A stretch of DNA of 64,000 nt. It comes from Terebella lapidaria. Taxonomy: Eukaryota > Annelida > Polychaeta > Terebellida > Terebellidae. The stretch covers positions 30,914,423 through 30,978,422 of the forward strand of contig OX424566.1 in NCBI GenBank assembly GCA_949152475.1, given 5' to 3'. Positions 9,601 through 21,127 of the stretch are shown here, piece after piece. The position numbers were made by a program, and so were the translations under genes. Positions within the stretch are counted from its first letter, which is position 1. Each line of letters opens with the position of its first letter. The notes beneath the pieces are model-generated. The model made no database searches. It was not told where the DNA came from and saw only the letters and a program-made list of their open reading frames with translations.

Positions 9601-10123
9601 GCTAAAACCATAAAGGCATTTCTGCCGAAATGCCTGAACTAAACACTATAAGGATATGATTAACACTAAACACTGGGATAATGTAGACCAAACTTCCCAA
9701 GCCGTCCCAGATGACGTCCCGAGAGCTCAATCACATGTTTTCAGCTAAATGGTTAAAAAAAACCACTACACCAACGTCAGTGCAATAATACTGCAGCTTT
9801 TGAACATACAGTGACACGGTGATTTCGCTTTAGCTTCTATTTTTGTATTGTGATATACTACATACAATGTTACTATCAAATGGTCAAATCTTATACTCAA
9901 TACATATTTTGATATGAGTGACTAATTTCTATTATTTTCCCGCTGCTGTTGATTCACCGAGACAACAAGTTGATGCACTGAGATTATAAGTTCCCTTATA
10001 GAGATATATGTACATGCAAGCATAGATCCACAGACACACACATATAACTGTACATGTATATCGGTACCTGTATATATAATATAAAACAATACGTACATTT
10101 TAAACGGATATCTAAAGACACAC
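9601..10123. other. 3' flank of the esterase-like gene, noncoding
   Basis: AT-rich sequence with no recognised feature. The last about 40 bases upstream of the stop codon of the esterase-like gene resemble the matching flank of its paralog near 46.95 kb. Confidence 0.35.
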
Positions 10124-11365
10124 TTAAAATGCGTTTAGGTTGACACTATTACAAAAAGTTTCCCAGAACATGGACATGGCAGCGTAATACCACTTCCCAC
10201 TCATGTGAACACCGTCAATACTCCAATCCACCAAAGTTCGACTGACTGACACCAAATCCAGGAAAGGATAAGCGTTCTGACTGGTGTTGAGGAAGTCATC
10301 GCGCAAAACATCGGCCATCAAATGATTCATTTTGTCGATTTTCTCAGCGGCAAGCATGTTCTCAAAAGTCGCGTTTATCCACTGTTTTCCTTGGCGTTTT
10401 GACTCGAATTCACCGAACGTTGCAAAATAAAATATCTTAGTGGTTTTGGGGATGTATAGATGCACGAGCGATTTGAAGTATTCCATATCTATCCGCAGCC
10501 GTTCCATGCCCAGATGTTTGGCATGGTTTGAAGGAAAGTAAACTATCAACACATCCGGGAATCTACCTTTCATGTAGTATCTGAACAATGTCTCTTGAGT
10601 TGTCACGGCCCATAGGTTGTCCAACGAATGAACAGTTTTCCTTCGGAGTGGAAAACGTACTTGTAGTGAGTCGTCAACTATCATTGTCATGGCAAGATGT
10701 TCGGCTGTTATGGACTTCCGTGGTTGACCCTCTCCAGCAGACACTGTACATTCGTTGACTTCACTGGCACAACCACCACAGTGTCTCTCATGTGTCTCTA
10801 ATTCCTGCTCCCATTCTATGTCACTGCGATTAACTGATTTGTAGTAAGCTGCATCGGGAATAAATCCCCCGCCTTTGATCGCTTCCGTCCGTTTCTTTGC
10901 ACAATTACCAATGTAAGCTTTCACGGTTGAGAAGTATCGCATCGCGTTGGAGTCCCCGATGGTGGTAACTGAAGAAATATCACTGTCTGCGAGACATTTC
11001 GCGACAACACTTTGTGGTATTTTGGGATATTTAAACTTACAGAATCCTGGTTGATAGTTATTAGGTGCTCTCGCCATGTTCCACTGGCCACCAGCTGGAA
11101 AATATCCATAGTCTGCCAGATACTCTCGGAAGAGTTTGAAGGTGCATGGCCGGTCACTATTTTTCTCGATTTTTGCTTTCACAGGAGCTAGATTGTCAGA
11201 GATCGGCGTGAACGAATTTCTCGATGGATATCCCGGTGGCGTATTTGGATCATTGACAGTCGACTGCTGAACGGAGTAGATGAAGAACAAGAATGCAGTG
11301 ACCAGCAGACACGCGACCAATAGAATATAACGCTTGCTGATCGAACACTTTGGTACAGGCTCCAT
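10124..11365 (-). CDS. Type II membrane protein with PC-esterase/SGNH-like (NXPE/TBL-type) motifs
   Basis: A 413-residue single-exon coding region. A short cytoplasmic N-terminus is followed by one membrane segment (about 13-31), a Pro/Ser-rich stem (about 35-70) and a luminal domain. The domain has IGDSN (136-140), the nucleophile block of SGNH/PC-esterases, and DGVH (384-387), the matching Asp/His block near the C-terminus. A Cys-rich patch (HCGGCASEVNEC) and N-glycosylation sequons at 179, 331 and 360 fit a Golgi or secretory location. It may modify glycans by O-acyl transfer or removal; the substrate is unknown. I chose the ATG at 11363-11365 because it has an ACCATGG context and lies just after a good splice acceptor (exon starts 11390), so the upstream in-frame ATG is intronic. 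A closely related paralog lies at 46974-48203. Confidence 0.75.
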   Translation of the reverse strand: MEPVPKCSISKRYILLVACLLVTAFLFFIYSVQQSTVNDPNTPPGYPSRNSFTPISDNLAPVKAKIEKNSDRPCTFKLFREYLADYGYFPAGGQWNMARAPNNYQPGFCKFKYPKIPQSVVAKCLADSDISSVTTIGDSNAMRYFSTVKAYIGNCAKKRTEAIKGGGFIPDAAYYKSVNRSDIEWEQELETHERHCGGCASEVNECTVSAGEGQPRKSITAEHLAMTMIVDDSLQVRFPLRRKTVHSLDNLWAVTTQETLFRYYMKGRFPDVLIVYFPSNHAKHLGMERLRIDMEYFKSLVHLYIPKTTKIFYFATFGEFESKRQGKQWINATFENMLAAEKIDKMNHLMADVLRDDFLNTSQNAYPFLDLVSVSRTLVDWSIDGVHMSGKWYYAAMSMFWETFCNSVNLNAF

Positions 11366-11390
11366 GGTAACGAACTTGGCCAGACGAGAT

Positions 11391-11408
11391 CTGAATACAG
11401 AAAGAATA
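11391..11408 (-). promoter_or_regulatory. 3' splice site before the coding exon of the esterase-like gene
   Basis: On the minus strand a TTCTTTCTGTATTCAG tract ends at 11391, and the exon begins at 11390, 25 bases before the ATG. The paralog has an equivalent acceptor at 48230, with a similar distance to its ATG. A noncoding leader exon upstream is implied but was not located. Confidence 0.55.
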
Positions 11409-12795
11409 ATCAAGGAATGAACTTGAATTCATTTCATTTTCCACATTGAACATCGAAACGTTATCACTGTATCTGCCTTATTGTAGAAAGGATGAGATTT
11501 GATAGCTGCAATGTATTCAATTTCCACACATTAAAAATAAACGCTATACTAGCAATTCATTCAATCTCCACAAACTATTATACTCTAAGTTATCTAGGGC
11601 TTCAGACTCCAAAAACGGCGTGATATATCTGCCTGAAGTCACCATATCCCACGAGGCAGGCTGATCGGGATATGCTGACTTCGGGCAGACCGGCCATTTG
11701 AAAGCAACTAGGGCCATGAAGGGAAGCTTTGAAAACAAAAATGTCAAAACTGTCTGAACCAGTTTTGAGGAAATGGCTGCTAAAGACAGAAATTGGCCGT
11801 TTTTGACAAAAAGCCGTTTTGACCTTTCAAAATCATTGAAGGTTAAATTCAAGGTCACCACTGAAACCGCAATATATGATATCCCATTTGAATGTGCAGT
11901 ATTACAGCTCTATTTTGAAGTGTTCTAGGAGTTTACTCCATATAGCTCTCATTGTGAATGAAAAATTGGGTGAAATTTTCAAAGCAACTGCCTTCGAATG
12001 TATGCAATCTTTTTTGTCAAAACTAAATTTTATTGAAACTCATATAATACACAACAAGGCAGCAAACCATGTGCACATTGATTTTGACTATTACAGGCCG
12101 TCCGAGTTGTCTTTTATCCGTTTTAACAAACATTTTATACCCGTTTTGTATATAAACAAACGAAATGTATCCATCAAACCCGAATGTAACCAAATGCCCA
12201 AATTGCCCTCAAGGGTCCAGATCAAGTACATTTTCCAGTTTGTAGCTGTATGTATGGTGTAGTCATGAGAAAATAGTCAGTGATATACGGTGGTGTGGGT
12301 GTTGTCAGTCCTGGCATCTTGCAATTAAATGCTTTGTTTACATTTGCGTGTGATGGATACAATTACCATATTTACGTGTGAACCGCCTGTTTAAATGAGC
12401 AACATTTCGCAAAGGACTGGATTGCAGTGTGAGTACGTCTCATTGAGTTAATTCCACATGTTTAATATAAAATATAATTACTGCCTGTTTTCGAAGACAA
12501 TTGCCTTGAAGGGGATAAGAGGGGGGGATTCTCATATGGTGATTTTTTTATGCTGAAAGTCAAAACGAATAGTGACTTGATTTGGGACGATTTTTTTTTT
12601 CGCCAACCACCGAAAATTCGTTTTTCATCGAAAATGGCCGTCATTTTGAAAAACGCGCAAATAAATATCTCCCTTTTGAAATATTTTTTAGGCATTTTGG
12701 AGCCAAAATTTCAGAAAGATTCTATCGTTATCTTCAAAGATAAAAATGTATATAGACGACGACGGACGACAGACGGGACGATATGGCAATAGGTT
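11409..12795. repeat. Dispersed repeat debris related to array family B
   Basis: The segment at about 11790-11960 (AAGGTCACC…TAGGAGTTTACTCC) is inverted relative to copies near 22.93-23.06 kb and 31.70-31.83 kb. The 12540-12790 segment (AAAATGGCCGTCATTTTG, GACGACGGACGAC) matches the body of the same family at 22.2-22.9, 30.5-30.9 and 48.4-48.7 kb. ORFs at 11544-11861, 11876-12262 and 12462-12792 fall within these repeats and are not considered genes. Confidence 0.55.
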
Positions 12796-14001
12796 ATCAG
12801 TCCAAAGTAATTATTCGGTTTAATGCTAGAACTTTCCTCTAAGCTACTATACATGCTTCTTTTCAATCCTAAGGATAATTCTGCATAGAAAATTGACGTG
12901 ATTTAATCTATGCACGCACCACGTGTTTAGACATGAAATCACGAACTGGATATAGCGATATCAGATCAGATATCAGATTGTCCAAATCAGTCCACATCGG
13001 TCATACATTTTGCAATGATTCCAACGGAGCATTTTTTAGGAAAATAACACAAAAAGGTCATGTCTCATTCCGGGAAAGATGGCGCTCTCCAACGACATCA
13101 AGACACCAGCAGGTCTGAGAGGGTTCGATTAAAATATGCTTCTTCAATTGACGAAGGGTGTTAATCTCGCACTGGGAACACTCCCCCCGAAGCATGAGCA
13201 CCGGTGGCCAGGGTAGATGAGACGACATGGTTAAAGGGTGGTTATGGAGGGCTGTAGTATGCCAGGGAGAGGGGATTGTGAAAGTCGTTTATTTATGAAA
13301 GAATAAGAAAACGCTACAACTAAAGCTCACGGATTAATCAGTTTGTGGACGCAGGCTACAAACGGGTTTGTGTGTGTTAGCGTGCCGGTAGTCTATCCCC
13401 AAGGTTATCATTCCCGCCTTTTTATCCGTTCTTCTAATTTCTACAGTCCGCATTTTATGTAGAATTGGTATCCCTTGACAACGTTACCTGATTATTCAAC
13501 CAATGACAATCTCTCTTTTCGACTAGATGCTCTTCGAGGTTGTTTTCCTTTCAATCTTTTTTTTTTGTCGTTCATATTTGTGTTATTTACCCACATATCA
13601 TGGTAATTGTTAGTCATAACCCATTTCCAATAATTATGTCTTATTTCTCATTGTAACTAATTTTATTGTAACTACCTCAACTTCATTATGTTTGTATATT
13701 ATAATTTAAATAATTATATTTTTAAATAAACCAAGGTCAAATCCCAGTCGGTTAGTTACTTTATAACAGCAACACACACAAATCTTGTCGATGACCTCAA
13801 GCAGAAAACTCCAGAACACCTAAGATTGCGTTCTAACGCCCTCGAGAACATTACAAATAGGACCGATCATAAAGAAGTTTGTCATTAAGGTACAGATACC
13901 CAGGACAAAACACATCATAACTCTACAGATATTCGCAAAGATAAACAAGAAATCCAAAGCAGAAATACACAAAGAAGCAATAAATGTCCAGTGAAAATAA
14001 A
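12796..14001. other. Noncoding stretch, no recognised feature
   Basis: AT-rich. An AATAAA-containing AT block near 13700-13730 could be an old 3' end. No conserved ORF was found. Confidence 0.3.
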
Positions 14002-14151
14002 ATGGGTGATCTGTATTGTTTTACATGTGATACAGGATTCGACTATATAGCTGACCACGATCGACACATACGCATGGAGTGTCCCACTACTCTACCGCCA
14101 TTAAAAAGAAAATGGCACAACTTGTTAGATTATGACACGGATACGGATTAG
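14002..14151 (+). CDS. Small ORF with one C2HC zinc-finger-like motif
   Basis: A 49-codon ORF, missing from simple ORF lists because of its size. It reads YCFTCDTGFDYIADHDRHIR then MEC, i.e. C-x2-C-x12-H-x4-C, followed by Lys/Arg and acidic residues. The same spacing with a terminal Cys occurs in the first finger of the 62661-63362 protein. After the stop the frame continues in acidic, charged residues to about 14236, and another frame is open at 14317-14562 (acidic, with a basic C-terminus). This could be a decayed or intron-containing zinc-finger gene. No function is assigned. Confidence 0.35.
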   Translation: MGDLYCFTCDTGFDYIADHDRHIRMECPTTLPPLKRKWHNLLDYDTDTD

Positions 14152-14316
14152 GACACGGGTCCAGATGAGGAAAACATTGAGAATAATGAAACCTATTTCT
14201 TTCTGCTCGATAAAGCTGAGGAAAAGAATACAAAATAGTGGCAAGAAAAAAAAGGACAAATATATGTCAAAAAGATCAAGTGAAAAAGATGCTGAACGAA
14301 AAGCAGACCAAAAAAA

Positions 14317-14562
14317 ATGATATTTGATGACAGGGAACAGTTCAGAGGCGAGGCTGCAGATGAGGATCAGGAATATATTATTGATGACGAGGGGGAAACC
14401 ACAGAAACAGCCGATAACACAGGCGATGAAATAGGCATGCATGATAAAGAAGAGGTGTCTGGTCCAAAAGAGAACACTGGTGGTGGTAGATTTTCGAAGC
14501 CATATGAATCCAATGTTCAGAGATACCTAGATATGTTGATTGCAAAGAAACGTCGTGAATAA
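14317..14562 (+). CDS. Acidic hypothetical ORF downstream of the zinc-finger-like ORF
   Basis: 81 codons, very rich in Asp/Glu (EDQEYIIDDEGETTETAD), ending in the basic AKKRRE. The composition is coding-like and fits an acidic region plus nuclear-localisation-like tail. I do not recognise the family. It may be the 3' exon of the gene that starts at 14002. Low certainty. Confidence 0.3.
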   Translation: MIFDDREQFRGEAADEDQEYIIDDEGETTETADNTGDEIGMHDKEEVSGPKENTGGGRFSKPYESNVQRYLDMLIAKKRRE

Positions 14563-15470
14563 TTCTTCACATGAATGTGTTGACATAAGGCCTAAAAAAA
14601 TAATTTTCTGTTTCTCGTCCTCTTATTTTGCAAAAAATATTGTCCTCAGTTCAGGAGAAAATTGGGTAGGGAGGCACTTTTATTTTCTATTTTTGGCTGG
14701 ACGACATTTCATACGTATGAAATAAAAACACTTGCACAAATAAATCAAGCCTTTGTCATTATTGATCTTGTTTCTGAAGGCTTGCTTCATGCAAGTAAAT
14801 ATAAGCCCAAATAAATCAAGGCTTTAAAATTGAAATCATGTGTAAGACATGATATTAATGATTTCATTTCTAAAGGCTTGATTTATTTGGGCTTGGAGGC
14901 CCTTGAGCACCTTGGCACCATTGCTGTGCCGTCATCCTAGCAGTCAGCACAGACAGGATGATTCTGTGTACTAGTAGTATTGTTACCAAAAAGTGTCAGT
15001 AGATAATATGTTGCTTCAATGAGGAGAAAATTGGAAAACGGTTCTCCCAGTTAAATACATCTATTGAAGTATGCATGAAAAAATATAGGAATTTAAATCA
15101 ATTCATGATCACTATTTTATACATATTTTTACATACATGTAACCACATGGAATAACTGTTTTAGAAAACTGGTAACGTCTTTGTCTCATTTGGCGGCGAG
15201 TGAAAACAAGGAGGGAAGTTAAGTATATGCCTAAGTTGCATGCTGTGATTTGGTCCTCAATATAGGGGCGGAAACATTTTATATTTTTTATTTGAGAATC
15301 GCGAATAAAAAATCCGGGAGGCTGCTTTTGAACACAGGCGGGCGAGGATGAGAGACAGAAAATTATTTTTTTCAGGCCTAATGTAAATATACGAGCGTAT
15401 CGTTGGACAAAATATTACTTTATTTAATATTTATTTGCTCAATTTGTGAACCATATGTTTTGAACCTTAC
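14563..15470. other. Noncoding stretch with local inverted repeats
   Basis: Contains repeated AAATCAAGCCTT / AAGGCTTGATTTATTTGGGC segments in both orientations between about 14740 and 14895, i.e. a small foldback. Otherwise nothing recognised. Confidence 0.35.
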
Positions 15471-15598
15471 GGCCTATGTAGCAAAGGTTACAATTTCTTC
15501 TAAATTCAATGAAGATTAAAAATATACCGGACGGATTAAATATGGTATACATTCAGTGGGTGAGTAGTATTAGTATAGTAAGATGCGCTACTTGGGCC
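15471..15598. mobile_element. GGCCCAAGTA-type MITE, copy 1
   Basis: About 128 bp with degenerate GGCC(C)A(A/T)GTAGC… / …GCTACTTGGGCC ends. The internal ATTAAAAAT and ATTCAGTGGGTGAGTAGTATTA blocks are shared with copies at 44993-45121 and 54282-54409. Confidence 0.6.
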
Positions 15599-15618
15599 AG
15601 TGGTGGTGAAGAAAAATC

Positions 15619-15743
15619 GGCCCAAGTACCGTACACTGCTCCATAATACTACTCGTCCAATGAAAACATACCATTTAATCCGTCTAGCACCTTTTTAATC
15701 CTTATTGAATATAGAGGAAGGCGCAGGATATGATACTTGGGCC
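15619..15743. mobile_element. GGCCCAAGTA-type MITE, second subtype, copy 1
   Basis: 125 bp bounded by GGCCCAAGTA and TACTTGGGCC, with internal TTTTTAATCC and GAATATAGAGGAAGGCGCAG. Related copies are at 35.2-35.4, 36.37-36.48, 42255-42382 and 54422-54545. It sits next to the copy at 15471-15598, and the same pair occurs at 54.3-54.5 kb. Confidence 0.6.
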
Positions 15744-15960
15744 GAAAAATCAATACCGAGGCACACGGTGAGGCTAGCCAAGGCGTCAGCGAAGCGTGAC
15801 GGTGGAGGGGAGGGTAGTGCGGTGTGTTGATATCACCTGACAGTATTCTTGACGGTACACAAGAATCATACCTGGTGCAAAGCACCAGATCTCCCCGGAT
15901 GAAAGAAGTCAATTGCACGGTCATTTCTAGCACTGTTTTCAATTTAATTCCGTGCGCATA

Positions 15961-16520
15961 CTCTGATTTTCTAACTTGTTTACACTGGTTTTTGACGATA
16001 TCTTTGCGATGCTAAATGGTATCGTTCTATAACTTGGCATACTTCACCTCGGAGACAAACGGCAATTTTCTACCAAATTTCAGACTCCTATCTCAATATT
16101 TTAAGAAGTTGGCAATCTATCCCAATGTTGAATTTCAGCCAAAAACGGGATCTCGAGAATCTGAGCGTATTCGAGGATTTGATCCTGTTTACATCCACCA
16201 GGATTCGAAGTATTGTTGTAATTTTAGACCCGATGACATATTGGGGTGTATTCTACACAAACATGTTGATTTTGAAAGATTGCACTACTACAAAACCGAG
16301 CAAGTGCACGAAATTGTGTGGACCCAGAAATTAAATGACAGGGCTAAATTTAACATAGGGGTAGATTTCCAACTTCTTCAATTTTCGTGATAAAAGTCTG
16401 AAATTCGGTAAATAATTGCCGTTTGACTCTCAGGTGAAGTACCCCTAGTTATAGAACGATAGCATTTAGCATCGCAAAAATATCAGCGAAAACTGTGTAA
16501 ACCAGTTAGAAAAATCAGAG
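15961..16520. mobile_element. Foldback element (CTCTGATTTTTCTAAC family), copy 1
   Basis: The ends CTCTGATTTTCTAAC (15961) and GTTAGAAAAATCAGAG (ending 16520) are inverted, and the inversion extends about 130 bp inward (GCGATGCTAAATGGTATCGT / ACGATAGCATTTAGCATCGC). ORFs inside (16016-16390) are shadows. The same family is at 39830-40380 and 41584-42143. Confidence 0.7.
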
Positions 16521-17690
16521 TGCGATGTCCATGCAGGACGAATACCGACGTGAAAGCAATTGCCAATTGGTGCCGTATAGTTCGTATGAACACTGATGAA
16601 TAGTAGTCCCTGATTGAGTACGCCCATCAAAAAATTGCAAGGTGTTCATAAAATTTATCACCGTTTTCTATTTGGCCCAAAATTCAATATATTCGTAAAA
16701 TTGTTCTTGGTCAATAGTGTACAAATAGGCGACAATATATGTCATATGAGAAGTGTCTACTAAAGTACCGTCGAAATAGTTATAAGCACCGAAATATCAA
16801 TGTTGAAGGCGGTGGTGTTGAACTCGGAACCCATTCCGACTTTTACACATTGCCAACGATCACTAAGCTACCACGGTTCTCAATCTTTCGCACTCAAGAA
16901 AATTAACTCGTTGTGTGACAGCGAAAACTACATGCGTATGATTATAAAAGTAAAGATGCAGTCAGAAAATAGAACGTAACAAACGTGCTAGTTTTACTGC
17001 TCGAAAACAAGGAAAATTAGGCACTGACATAAAGCATAAGCGTGAGAAGTGAGCCATGGCTCGACAGTAGGGACAAAAGTGATACCCGGTTGACTGAATG
17101 CAAGTTATTTATTTATCCGACACGCTAATGTTCACGTAAATCGGCGATAGTGACGAAAAAATTGCTCCCTTCGACGAAAGTATTCATCAGATTATATTAA
17201 TTAACTGAATTATTTACGTCGAGCTCTGTAGAACACACGATCAAAGTATTTTCTCTTCGAAACCAGGTCCCCCCCCAGTCGAAGAGTATTTCCCCCATGG
17301 GAATCTCAGAGAGCGTTTAAGAAGTCTCCCCTGCGGGGAGACAATGACACACCCAACACTACAAGTTACGCCCTGTCACTCAGATATGTTTACCCAGTGA
17401 CAAAATTGGAGCAACTAAACCTCTTCAGTTTCAAGCACGGAGAATTGTTCGAAATGGCACTATTTAAGGACGACATAGGCCTACCTTGTATTCTGCACCT
17501 ATACGTGATATGGAGAAAGGTGAATATATGTAACTTCAGAACCATTAGTTCTCCAATCTAGGAGATATAGATAAAGACACTTCCAAGGACTTGTGTTTCG
17601 ATTATAAAGACTATGCAAATGGTTGAACCATTTTCGCTTTCGACTTATCTGGAGGCTTCAGTAACAATACATTATCTTTGATAGAGCCAG
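16521..17690. other. Noncoding stretch, no recognised feature
   Basis: No ORF or repeat relationship was recognised apart from short inverted segments. Confidence 0.3.
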
Positions 17691-18245
17691 CCACGCTACG
17701 TTCGGAGTGTAGATTCAAAGACACACTCCCAGAAAATATAACAAAATATTATTTTCACGGCGACAAAGCTCTGGAACGATCTCCCTGTTTCAATTAGGAA
17801 CATTGCTTGTAAATCAGGATTTAAATCTGCAGTGAAAAAACTGCTGTGTGCCAACATGGTATCATCAGAATCTCAAGATTTTGTATATTACTAGTCAGAT
17901 AATCTGCTCTGTGTTATTTTGTATGGTTTTAAATACCCACTGCACACATTTTTGGGCCTGTCACCATATTGAAATGTATATCATTATCACTGAATAATTT
18001 ATACAATATCTATTCAACAAAAATCAACTACATGTAATTACAAATTCAACATCGAGGACCGCAATGGAAATAAGTACAGTTAGTGTTTTTTGCGTCATCC
18101 TCGGCAGCTATACCTAATAGCATGTTAAATTTCATTCATCTACCTGTCCGTATTGTCACATGTTTTTCGTTAAAATTTCATACCTGTCTGTATTGTCATA
18201 TGTTTTCGGTTGCCAATTAAATCAAATCAAATCAAATCAAACAGC
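17691..18245 (+). mobile_element. LINE (CR1/L2/Jockey-like) 3' end, truncated
   Basis: A frame near 17761-17895 reads ATKLWNDLPVSIRNIACKSG then FKSAVKKLL and stops. This is the typical C-terminus of CR1/L2-clade reverse transcriptases. It is followed by a 3' UTR and a (AATCA)n tail at about 18218-18243, as found at the 3' ends of such LINEs. The upstream RT domain is missing (5' truncation). Confidence 0.6.
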
Positions 18246-18433
18246 TATTGTATACGGAAACTTTAACGACGTCTTTCAAGTCGATTCTGTCAGAAACGTA
18301 AAAATCCCCAGGACAATATAGAAATGAATGGTACACATCTAGGCAGGCTCATTTATACCAAAGGTACACAGGAAGTTCCCCAAAAACATATTACCCCACT
18401 ATAAAATTTCGAAAGATAATGTCCCATTACTAT

Positions 18434-18998
18434 ACTCAAGTTCAACACAAAACCTCATATGATTTTCGGCGATAATTTCTTTTAGGATGGTTGGATCCAT
18501 TTGAAATTTTATATGCTTCCATTTAGCACAAAACCATATTTTTTCACCAAATTTCAGACTTATATCTTGAAAACTGAAAAAGTTGGCAATCTACCCCAAT
18601 GTTTAATGTTGGGCACTAATCGGATCACAGGAATTCAAGGAAATTTTGGGGATTTCATGATCTTTATTCCGCAAAGAAATGTAATATGAGGAAAGTTTTT
18701 GAGTTTGAAGAATCATATAGGTGTATTCTAATAAAATATAATTCTTACAGAGTACTGTGCAGTGTGAACATCGAACAACATGCCAAATTCTGTTCAAACT
18801 TGCAAATTTCACGTTTGATGTGAAATTTGACATTGGAGTAGATTGCCAACTTTTTCAATTTTCAAGATAGAAGTCTGAAATTTAGTGAAAAAATACGGTT
18901 TCATGCCAACTAGAAACAAATAAAATTTTGAATTGATCCGACCATCCTAAACGAAGTTATCGCCAAAAATCATATGAGGTTTTGTGTTGAACTCGAGT
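18434..18998. mobile_element. Foldback element related to the CTCTGATTTTTCTAAC family
   Basis: Inverted ends: AAGTTCAACACAAAACCTCA (from about 18437) against TGAGGTTTTGTGTTGAACTC (ending about 18994). The inner part (AATTTCAGACTT…AAAAGTTGGCAATCTACC) is shared with the foldbacks at 15961, 39830 and 41584, but the outer ends differ. Confidence 0.6.
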
Positions 18999-20094
18999 TT
19001 AATATCAGGAATGAGAACTGGGTAGCTATATATTTTTTTTTTGCCAATATTTGATTTGCCAAAATCAAGATTCAAACTCGGGCCGATCAATTTCGCATCC
19101 ATTTTTCCTCGGAGCGGCCCGCGTTGCGGGCGAGTTCTACACGCAGTCTTATGACGTCATTGGTATTAGTCTAGATACTGTGGCAACCGGCAATGAATGC
19201 AGGCCGATCATTCTCTATCCGATGTTTTCATGCATAGTTAATGGCGATTTTCTGAATATCTGTCGTCAAGTTGTGCATATTTCCTATTTATTCCTGACAA
19301 TCTGGTTCCAACTTTAATGGTCTGTCAATGTGCAACACTTATTTGGATAATGAAAAAGTTGAGACTCTGGCGGTATAGCAGGATTCCCATTGTGCAGTGG
19401 GAGTATATTATTGACACGAATACTGTGTTATTTTTTATGCAAGACTTTCCGGAAAATTTTGTTATTAATATCCATATTATGGGAATTGAATATTTATCTC
19501 TGTCAAATTATATGAAAATATTCATCTACATGGCATATAGAAAAAGTTTTGGAAGTTTCATGCATCTACAACACAGTATATGCTGAGTTTTCTTATGACC
19601 TTGAGCTTGACCCTTGGCCTTATTTTTACAATAGGGCGCAGGGTGGCTAGTGTCTCACTTGTTATCGACTTGTCAGCTTGGAGTCGATTGTGGTCATATG
19701 GGGATGGTGTATGCTGAATATCTTTGTGACATTGGGTTTGACCAGTGATAATATTCTCAACGCCACGGGACAAAAGGGCTAATATTAAAAATATAAAACC
19801 TATATTGTCTGGTGACCTAGCCTTAGCCTTTTTTTAATCGTTTACCCACACAGATATACGTATATATACCACATATATAATACGCATTATCTTACACCTT
19901 CTGCTTATGCAAGCTTCATATTCTGGAGGTGTGAGGTGGTTAGTGGTGGTCCTTATAGGTTCCTGGTAGCGCTTGAAACATATTATTCAAGCGTTACAGG
20001 TACATACAACAATTGCCATACACACTTACCGTACATACACGTCTAACAGAGCCTAAATATCTGGTGCCATCTCGAGCGATTATCATATTGCCAA
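18999..20094. other. Noncoding stretch with a decayed family B unit
   Basis: 19590-19760 contains a single degenerate unit of array family B (TTATCGACTTGTCAGCTTGG, GTATGCTGAATATC). Open frames at 19051-19317 and 19317-19586 have no recognisable content. Confidence 0.4.
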
Positions 20095-20333
20095 ATGAGC
20101 GATCTAATCATCTCACAACCCACGTTAGTAAATGATGATAGGTTTCTGAACTTGGTCACACAATATTTTGAAGTTGAAGACATATTCTCACACACCTCGC
20201 CCAACAAATCCAAATATAGCACTCTTCATCTGGATATTCACAGTTTACCAAAGAAGATAAATGAACTTAAAATCATGCTTTCGAACTTAACAAAACACTG
20301 GGATAGTTAAGCACTCTATTCTGTTATGCGAAA
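20095..20333 (+). pseudogene. LINE endonuclease ORF, N-terminal segment
   Basis: The frame reads YSTLHLDIHSLPKKINELKI then MLSNLTKHWDS, the start of the APE-type endonuclease domain in CR1/Jockey-like LINEs. It is interrupted by the palindromic-unit element at 20334 and resumes at 21014. This is the first of four pieces of one LINE (20095-20333, 21014-21127, 24491-26675 and 27388-28455). Confidence 0.6.
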
Positions 20334-21013
20334 CTATGGAAGCCCATAGGTGACATGTGCGGGGAAAAAATGTGTTTGTTTTTTTCTAGTAAAAACCTTG
20401 CACGTTCGAACGTAGAGAGTTCAAAGCTACCACGTTCGCACGTGGAAGCATTTAGCACTATCACGGTCGCACATGGTAACTTTAAAACTTATCACGTTCG
20501 CACGTAGAAAGGTTTTAGGCTTCCACGTTCACACGTAGAAAGTTCAAAGCTACCATGTTAACACGTGGAAACAATATGCTTTCACGTTCGCATGTAGAAA
20601 TTTTAAAACCTACCACGTTCGAACGTAGAAAGATGTAGGTTTCCACGTTCACACGTAGAAAGTTTCAAAGCTACCACGTTCACACGTGGAAGCATTTATA
20701 CCTTTCCACGTTCGCACGTAGAAAGATTTAGGTTTCTACGTTCATACGTAGAAAGATTCAAAGCTACCACGTTCACGCGTGAAAGCATTTGATGCTACCA
20801 CACCCAAATCTTTGCACGTGCGAACGTGGTAGCTCCTGAAGTTTCCACGTGCGAACGTGAAAGCGTTAAATGCTTCCACGTATGAACGTGGTAACCTAGG
20901 ACTTTCCATGTGCGAACGTGATATTGATAAATGCTTCCACGTTCGAACGTGCTAGCTTTTTGCTGGAAAAGACATAGAATTTTTTTACGCGCAAGTCACA
21001 TGGACTTCCGTAC
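20334..21013. mobile_element. Palindromic-unit array element, copy 1
   Basis: About 18 units of roughly 33 bp, each centred on a palindrome such as CACGTTCGAACGTG or CCACGTTCGCACGTGG, separated by spacers like GAAAGTTCAAAGCTAC. The last five units are in the opposite orientation, so the array is itself an inverted repeat. The ends (CTATGGAAGCCCATAGGTGA… and …TCACATGGACTTCCGTA) are inverted copies. It is inserted in the endonuclease domain of a LINE. A second copy is at 26676-27387. It is non-autonomous with no coding capacity. Confidence 0.75.
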
Positions 21014-21127
21014 GAAACCTACCTGAACGACAATACATTGAATTATTTATGCAGCATACCTGGATATAACTTTGAATGCCGTAACAGACAGGGTGGGACA
21101 CGGGGAAGGGGTGTCGCGCTGTACATA
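21014..21127 (+). pseudogene. LINE endonuclease ORF, second segment
   Basis: It reads ETYLNDNTLNYLCSIPGYNF and then RGRGVALYIQ, the conserved SETWL…IPGY…RGGGVALYI part of LINE endonucleases, directly continuing the 20095 segment. It is interrupted by the compound element at 21128. Confidence 0.6.

Noticed and set aside
16016..16390. 124-codon ORF
   Set aside because: Lies wholly in a foldback element and recurs in damaged form in the copies at 39.9 and 41.7 kb.
20400..20960. CRISPR-like array of short palindromic repeats
   Set aside because: Units are degenerate, spacers are themselves repeated rather than unique, the array inverts, it is bounded by inverted ends and lies in an animal LINE; no cas genes.
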